From Corynebacterium urogenitale (GTDB taxonomy: Bacteria > Actinomycetota > Actinomycetes > Mycobacteriales > Mycobacteriaceae): 64,000 nt of DNA. Numbering within the stretch: the first letter of the stretch is position 1; each line of letters opens with the position of its first letter. The stretch covers positions 124,001 to 188,000 of the forward strand of contig NZ_CP045032.1 in NCBI RefSeq assembly GCF_009026825.1. The letters run 5' to 3'. The notes under the pieces are model-generated. The model saw nothing but the letters and a program-made list of their open reading frames with translations, ran no database searches and was not told the origin of the DNA. Both the position numbers and the translations under genes were made by a program. Below are positions 54,892-64,000 of this stretch, in pieces.

Positions 54892-56298
54892 TTACTTTGG
54901 GCGCAGCATGATGCCGCGAATGCCGGCGTGGAATCCATCGCGGAGTCCAACGCGTTGCGTTTCTGTCAGCGTGTATTCGTGCAGCGTCTCGCAGGCGAAT
55001 TGCAGCAGCGGACGGTCGATCTCTGGGGGAAGCCCGCCCCCGGTTAGCAGGTGGGCATTGTCCTTCTGCTCCTCCGTCGCGCCATTGTCGTACCACCAGA
55101 CTGCGTATTGCTGGCCGATGTCGTAGGGGTTTTGCTCGCCGGCGCTGGCCCACACTTCATTGGGCAGGGGTACGTAGCGGCTGCGGAGCTTGCGGTGCCG
55201 TGCCATCATGCCCGGATTTGGTCGCGCTGGTGTTTCTTTCTTGTTCGACGCCACCTCGTTCGTGCCTTGGGGTTTCACCGTGGAGCCGGAAGCCTGTGTG
55301 GCCTGGGGAGTTGGTTTTTCCTCCTGCGGGATGGTGGCTTCTGGGCTGGTGGGGTCGACTGGGCCAGGGATTGTGTTCTTTGGTGCAAGGTGGGCCGGGG
55401 AGGGTCGGTTATTTGTCGCCAGGGCGTTAGGCGTGACAGGGGAGCTCGTCGAGGGCGCAGACTCGGTAGGAGGCTCGCCCGCAGCAGCATTTGCTGCCGC
55501 TTGTGCGGATTCACGTATGGAAACCTTCTGCTCAGGGGTCCCTTCTTCGCGGCTGTCGTTGTTCGCGGGGGCAGCTTCTTTAGGAGCGCTGGTGCTGCCG
55601 TCTTCAGAGGACTCCTCTGAGGGGAGGGAGGAAGCCGATGCATCCTCGCCGTACATGGGAACCGGGGTGAGGCCAGGTTCCTCGGGCTCCTCGGCATCGC
55701 CCAGTGGTCGCTCCACATCCGCACTGGTTGTCGCGGCGGGTGCCAGTGGTCCCTCCAGGATTTGCAGGCGCATGGTGTCGCGGAAGTCTTCGCGTGGGTC
55801 GAGGATTGTCGTCGTATCACAGGCGAAGCGCAGGGCGGAGGACATGGAGTCCCAGCCGAAGCCATAGAGGTGTACGCGCACGCCGGCGTTGACTGCTTCC
55901 TCTACGCCGGGGAGCATGTCGGCATCGCCAGAGACGAGGATGATGTCGCTGACGTTGCCCTTCATTGCAGCGATGACCATGTCTGCGACCAGGCGTGTGT
56001 CCACGGCCTTTTGTGTGCGCCGGTCGCCCCATTCGATGAGCTGCCCTGCGCGGAGCTGCACACCCGGCTCGCTGCGCAGCGAGCGTTGGTAACGGTGGGG
56101 GCCGGAATCTGGGATGCCGTCGTACCAATACTGCCTGTGAATCGGCTGTTTGAGCTGTTCAGAGGCCATTCGTCCGAGGACGGCCACGACCTCGGGGAGG
56201 TCGATTTCCAATTGGGCGCGGGCGCCTGTGTCCCAGGAATTGTAAAAGCTGGCTAATAGGTAGGAGGTATCGACAAAGATGAGTGTGCGTTCAAGCAT
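54892..56298 (-). CDS. NYN (PIN-like RNase) domain protein with long disordered linker
   Basis: 468 residues. NYN/LabA-type domain (~1-170): LIFVDTSYLLASFY (first Asp), QKAVDTRLVADMVIAAMKGNVSDIILVSGDADMLPGVEEAVNAGVRVHLYGF, holding the acidic set of a metal-dependent RNase. Residues ~195-390 are Pro/Ser/Thr/Glu-rich linker; the last ~75 (VWASAGEQNPYDIGQQYAVWWYD) are a small conserved domain. Presumed RNA cleavage. Same strand as aftA-emb with 54 bases between, but no functional link is known. Confidence 0.85.
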   Translation of the reverse strand: MLERTLIFVDTSYLLASFYNSWDTGARAQLEIDLPEVVAVLGRMASEQLKQPIHRQYWYDGIPDSGPHRYQRSLRSEPGVQLRAGQLIEWGDRRTQKAVDTRLVADMVIAAMKGNVSDIILVSGDADMLPGVEEAVNAGVRVHLYGFGWDSMSSALRFACDTTTILDPREDFRDTMRLQILEGPLAPAATTSADVERPLGDAEEPEEPGLTPVPMYGEDASASSLPSEESSEDGSTSAPKEAAPANNDSREEGTPEQKVSIRESAQAAANAAAGEPPTESAPSTSSPVTPNALATNNRPSPAHLAPKNTIPGPVDPTSPEATIPQEEKPTPQATQASGSTVKPQGTNEVASNKKETPARPNPGMMARHRKLRSRYVPLPNEVWASAGEQNPYDIGQQYAVWWYDNGATEEQKDNAHLLTGGGLPPEIDRPLLQFACETLHEYTLTETQRVGLRDGFHAGIRGIMLRPK

Positions 56299-56395
56299 GG
56301 GTATTAACAGTCCGTTTCTTTTGTTTCTCGTTGTAAATGACGAGGTTTCTATAAAAGTTCGTTCCCGTCTAGCATGCCTGAAAATCTTGTTATAG

Positions 56396-56419
56396 GGTTA
56401 GTTACACAAGTAACCAACC
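56396..56419. promoter_or_regulatory. Probable operator of the GntR-ABC operon
   Basis: GGTTAGTTAC-ACAA-GTAACCAACC is an inverted repeat (9 of 10 pairs) some 35 bases before the GntR start, next to a -10-like TTATAG. YtrA-type GntR proteins bind such sites in front of their own operons. Confidence 0.55.
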
Positions 56420-56453
56420 AACTAGCTAGTCAGAAGCCACCAGGAGTGTAGCC

Positions 56454-56831
56454 ATGATGGACGAAGCCACGGCACCACTCTTCCAGCAGGTAGCAGACCT
56501 GATTGCCGACGCGATCGTCGATGGGTCCCTGCCAGAGGGAGAGCGTGCACCGTCCACCAATGAGCTCGCTGCCTTCCATCACATCAACCCAGCGACCGCG
56601 CGCAAGGGTCTCACGCTGCTCGTTGAGCAGGGGATCCTATCCAAACGTCGCGGCGTGGGCATGTTTGTTGAGGTAGGAGCGAAAGAACTGATCATCACCA
56701 TGCGAAAACAGAATTTCGCCCATGACTACGCCGTACCTCTCGTCGACGAGGCCGCGAAGCTGGGCATGAACCAACAAGAACTCACCACACTGATCCAACA
56801 AGTTGCAGAGAGTCGAGGTCTCTACCGATGA
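56454..56831 (+). CDS. GntR family regulator, YtrA subfamily
   Basis: 125 residues: winged HTH (PLFQQVADLIADAIVDGSLPEGERAPSTNELAAFHHINPATARKGLTLLVEQGILSKRRGVGMFV) and a short C-terminal helix pair, without a ligand domain, as in the YtrA group. Such regulators repress an adjacent ABC transporter and release it on envelope stress or antibiotics. GGAG upstream; its stop overlaps the ATPase start as ATGA. Confidence 0.92.
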   Translation: MMDEATAPLFQQVADLIADAIVDGSLPEGERAPSTNELAAFHHINPATARKGLTLLVEQGILSKRRGVGMFVEVGAKELIITMRKQNFAHDYAVPLVDEAAKLGMNQQELTTLIQQVAESRGLYR

Positions 56832-57847
56832 ATACCGCTCGCACCACCATCGAGCTTCACAATGTTGCACGCACCTTCGGCGGCCCAATTAAGCGCGCCA
56901 TCACAGGTGGTAAGCCAGCTTTGGACGGCGCCACCGCCACCTTGGAGATGGGCCGGGTCTATGGCCTCATCGGCCGCAATGGTTCCGGTAAGACCACTCT
57001 GCTGCGCGCGCTCGCTGGCCAGCTGCGCGTGACCGGCGAGATTCTTTATGAGGGTCAGCCGGTGTGGGATAACGAGGTAGTGCTGGATAATCTGATCCTC
57101 GCCGGCGCCGATGTTCCGTGGCCGAATGATGTGAAGGTCTCCAAGCTGTTTGCCATCGCTGCGAACCGCTGGTCCACGTGGGATCAGCACTATGCGGATA
57201 AGCTCATCGAAGACTACGAGCTTGATACCTCCAAGCGGTTGCCGGCACTGTCCCGCGGTCAGAAATCCATCGTCAGCATCGTGATGGGCCTGGCGGCCCA
57301 GTGCCCAGTAACTCTCCTCGACGAGCCGTACCTGGGCCTGGACGTGCAAAACCGTGAGATGTTCTATCGCCACCTGCTGGAGGACGTGGAGCGCAACCCG
57401 CGTACCTTCATCATCTCCACGCACCATATTGATGACGTCGCCCGCGTCCTCGATGCCGTCATGCTTCTGGACCGCGGTCGTATCACTGGGGTCAGCGACC
57501 TGAATGATCTCACCGAGCGCGTGGCACTGCTCTCCGGCTCTTCTTCTGCTGTGGAGGCGCAGCTGGCGGCCCTGCAGTGCGCGCCTGATTCCCTTCTCTC
57601 CGACGCCACCAGCGCGGGAGTCCGGAAAGTCACTCTGGACCTACATTCCTGCCCCTCGACAATTCCTATGAGACCGGAGCGCCTGACCTCCCTCCTTGAA
57701 GGAACCGGTGTGCGCTTCCGGCTGGCTGATTTGGAGCAGGCCGTGCTGGCTATGACTGGGCGCGACATTGCAGAAGAAGATGCCCACGGCGGACCCACTG
57801 GCGTCGGGCAGAAAGAACGTAGCGCAATGAACGGAGTGACGCGATAA
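56828..57847 (+). CDS. ABC transporter ATP-binding protein
   Basis: 339 residues. Walker A GRNGSGKTTLL (~54-64), a signature-like LSRGQKSIVSIV, Walker B VTLLDEPYLGLD and switch His in STHHIDD. The ~100-residue C-terminal extension is unlike plain ABC ATPases and carries one copy of the 11-base word (LLSDATSAG). Pairs with the permease gene, which overlaps its stop as TAATG. Confidence 0.92.
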   Translation: MNTARTTIELHNVARTFGGPIKRAITGGKPALDGATATLEMGRVYGLIGRNGSGKTTLLRALAGQLRVTGEILYEGQPVWDNEVVLDNLILAGADVPWPNDVKVSKLFAIAANRWSTWDQHYADKLIEDYELDTSKRLPALSRGQKSIVSIVMGLAAQCPVTLLDEPYLGLDVQNREMFYRHLLEDVERNPRTFIISTHHIDDVARVLDAVMLLDRGRITGVSDLNDLTERVALLSGSSSAVEAQLAALQCAPDSLLSDATSAGVRKVTLDLHSCPSTIPMRPERLTSLLEGTGVRFRLADLEQAVLAMTGRDIAEEDAHGGPTGVGQKERSAMNGVTR

Positions 57848-59148
57848 TGAACGTCACTGCACATCAACGTCATGGCAAAGCGTGGGGGCCCGACGCTGCC
57901 ACGCTCCGCTTCGCGGTGAACCAGCCGCTGACGACTGGGCAGCTGTGGAGCATTGCCGTGAAAAGCATGTTCACATGGAAGATTGTCACCTGGCTCGTGG
58001 TATTCCCGAGCTTGTTCTTCTACCTTCTTATCTTGGGCGATGAGGGCCTTCGCTCTCCGAAGGGCATTTTGATTATTGTGCTATTTTCCGTGTCCTTGGG
58101 ACTCGCGCCCTGGACTTCGGGATGGGATTACAGCACGTATCGAACCTTCGGTTTGAAAACCCGGCAGATCCGCATCGTCGCGTACATGGTCATGGTGACG
58201 ATCATTCTGATTGTTCAAGTATTGACGTGGGTTATTGGCTGGGCCATCGGACTCGATAACCGCAACGCGTGGATTCTCATTGGGCTGGTTTCTATGGCAC
58301 ATGTGGTGTGCATTTGCACCGAATACTCCCGCGTTGCGCCCGAAAAGTCGGAGGTTAGCGGCGACTCCCTAGCTGCCGTGGCTGATACAAACGACGAAGA
58401 CGCAGAAGAAGACCAGGAAGCAGAGGCAAGCGATCCCCTTGTCGTATTCCTGTGGGGCAAAATCTTGACCGGTGGAATCTGGTGTACAGCGGCAATGGTC
58501 GTGGCCGTGGTGGCCGGTTTTCTGTGGTGGATGTTCACCAGCGAAGAAGAAGGCGTGGTCACGATGGGTGTCACATACGCAGCTACGAGCGTGAGTGTTC
58601 TCATCGCGTGCGTCGCGGGGCTCGGCACCGGATTGCGCGGCTGGATTACCTTCGGCGGGAAGAAAAAAACCTGGGTCGCGCAGATGTTCCGCGCCACATT
58701 GCCATGGATCGCAATTGGCCCAGTGATGCATCTCTTTGCCGGCGCCTTGCTGTACTTCGGTACCCAACGCGGTTGGCGGCTGGGGTTCACCTTGCATCGG
58801 TCCGCAGGAGAAACGATGGCGATCTTGGCATGTACTGGATTGGCGACAGTTGCAGTGATCGTGGGAATGTCCTGGGCGGGACTCGTCGGCGAAATGCAAT
58901 TATCGGGTTGGGTCAAGTACCTGAGCGCTTACCTCTTCATCGGCGCGGTGGGCGCATTCGTGGCAGTGGTAAATCTGTTGGCGGTGTGGCAGCTCAACAC
59001 GTCCGGAACATGGGGAACGTGGTTGGTGATCGCTGTGCTTGTATCCATGGCAGCCGGCGTGCTGGCCGTTGGTGGGGCAATTCTGTGGGCGATGATTCCG
59101 CGCTTGGACCTTAGTGGTGAATCGGTGAAGGACAACCTTGGCATGTAG
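57847..59148 (+). CDS. ABC transporter permease of the GntR operon
   Basis: 433 residues, about ten membrane helices (e.g. IVTWLVVFPSLFFYLLILG, IVAYMVMVTIILIVQVLTWVIGWAIG, GAVGAFVAVVNLLAVW). A cytoplasmic acidic loop (DTNDEDAEEDQEAEASD) sits in the middle. No solute-binding-protein gene is present, so this is probably an exporter or stress transporter of the YtrBCDEF kind. Substrate unknown. Confidence 0.85.
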   Translation: MNVTAHQRHGKAWGPDAATLRFAVNQPLTTGQLWSIAVKSMFTWKIVTWLVVFPSLFFYLLILGDEGLRSPKGILIIVLFSVSLGLAPWTSGWDYSTYRTFGLKTRQIRIVAYMVMVTIILIVQVLTWVIGWAIGLDNRNAWILIGLVSMAHVVCICTEYSRVAPEKSEVSGDSLAAVADTNDEDAEEDQEAEASDPLVVFLWGKILTGGIWCTAAMVVAVVAGFLWWMFTSEEEGVVTMGVTYAATSVSVLIACVAGLGTGLRGWITFGGKKKTWVAQMFRATLPWIAIGPVMHLFAGALLYFGTQRGWRLGFTLHRSAGETMAILACTGLATVAVIVGMSWAGLVGEMQLSGWVKYLSAYLFIGAVGAFVAVVNLLAVWQLNTSGTWGTWLVIAVLVSMAAGVLAVGGAILWAMIPRLDLSGESVKDNLGM

Positions 59149-59187
59149 TTCGGTAGTGAAGGGAATCAACTCGCGAGTGAAGCGCAT

Positions 59188-59214
59188 TGTCTCGACAAGA
59201 GGTCGAGACATTGC
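59188..59214 (+). terminator. Hairpin after the ABC operon
   Basis: TGTCTCGAC (59188-59196) pairs with GTCGAGACA (59202-59210) over a five-base loop, followed by TTGCTCTTATTG. It separates the ABC operon from the rRNA leader. Confidence 0.65.
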
Positions 59215-59500
59215 TCTTATTGTTGCTAAGCAGAGTGCTCAAAAATGTGTGCTGACCTGCGGGGTTGTGTAACGCGGTAGTGGTGTGTACATTTAATCGA
59301 GTCAGCGCGACCGACACCGCCTGAAACGGCGGCAGGAAAACAGGCCCTGACATTGACCACAACGTCGTCCGAGTTGGTGTGGTTGTTCAATAAGAATTCA
59401 TCTGCAGTTTGCTTTGAAGCAATGTGATGATCTAGACTCGGAATTCCGTCACGAAGACAAGCGCAGCGATGCTGTTGTGTGTGGCTTTGTGTGCGAATGT

Positions 59501-59520
59501 TGTTTGAGAACTCAATAGCG
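59501..59520 (+). promoter_or_regulatory. BoxA-like antitermination element in the rRNA leader
   Basis: TGTTTGAGAACTCAATAGCG is the actinobacterial leader element that recurs before 23S (61621-61647). The leader 59215-59890 is AT-richer than the coding regions and contains no supportable gene; the promoter itself was not pinned down. Confidence 0.75.
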
Positions 59521-59890
59521 TGATGAACCAAGTTATTTTTGGATTCCACAGTGCCGGCTGACAATGTTGTTGGTTGGTGTCACGGACAAACCAAGCATGA
59601 CTAATCCGCCAAGTTTTTGGTGTTCACTGCCTGTTCATACAGCCAGGTGGTGTGGGTGTTAGTTTGTGTGTTGATGGTGCGCACCGAGTCTGCTGTAACG
59701 AGCAGATTTTAGTTGTGTGAAACGTAATCAACGTGCCCCGTATTTTCACGTTGGGGTGGTTGTCTACTGTGGCTGATGTACTGGAGGTCCACCCCCGTGG
59801 GCTGGTGATGGTCATCAGGATTATTTTTTAATTGTCAGTAGTTTTATTTATTTTTGCCAGTTTTTGGCTCTTTGTAGTGCTGAAAATGCT

Positions 59891-64000
<4,110 letters not shown>

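Overview
The window is chromosomal DNA of a mycolic-acid-forming actinobacterium, almost certainly a Corynebacterium. Reasons: a galactan arabinosyltransferase (aftA) followed by a single large embC/embB-type arabinosyltransferase, a MetB that reads like the corynebacterial enzyme, an Ltp-type lipoprotein remnant, an S4/VOC pair, and an rRNA operon of high-GC Gram-positive type without tRNAs in the 16S-23S spacer. Species was not determined; nothing here was compared with a database.

Layout. 1-6.3 kb: 3' part of metB, a GNAT acetyltransferase, small membrane proteins, a quinone oxidoreductase, a short-chain dehydrogenase, a YbjQ protein. 6.4-17.2 kb: a visibly AT-richer block that looks like a defence island. 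It holds a C5 DNA methyltransferase fused to an endonuclease III-like domain on the + strand. Converging on it from the - strand is a six-gene operon: Z1-type SF2 helicase, PD-(D/E)XK (DUF4420-like) protein, two different GHKL ATPases and two proteins I do not recognise. This resembles the MutL/MORC-ATPase plus Z1 restriction-like systems (Mza-like), but with unusual parts. 17.2-20.7 kb: an esterase relic, a class III-type sirtuin and an AlbA_2/GHKL regulator.

20.7-34 kb: a large OatA-like acyltransferase, a flavoprotein, nitronate monooxygenase, a GlsB-type membrane protein, a LuxR/PspC-histidine-kinase two-component pair divergent from a PspC membrane protein, helicase HrpB and 3-methyladenine glycosylase Tag. 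34-41 kb: gltBD (glutamate synthase). 41-49 kb: LysE exporter, S4 and VOC proteins, M13 peptidase, a secreted or membrane-anchored protein with PrsW protease, and a GH25 lysozyme. 49-56 kb: embC, aftA and a NYN-domain protein. 56-59 kb: a GntR-ABC transporter operon. 59-64 kb: rRNA leader, 16S rRNA, spacer and the 5' part of 23S rRNA.

Three genome-scale oddities stand out. Short tandem repeats sit in 3'/convergent intergenic gaps, some running into stop codons. Several well-known enzymes carry low-complexity insertions. An 11-base word, GACGCCACCAG, occurs eight times, on both strands and in different reading frames, about two orders of magnitude above a rough composition estimate.
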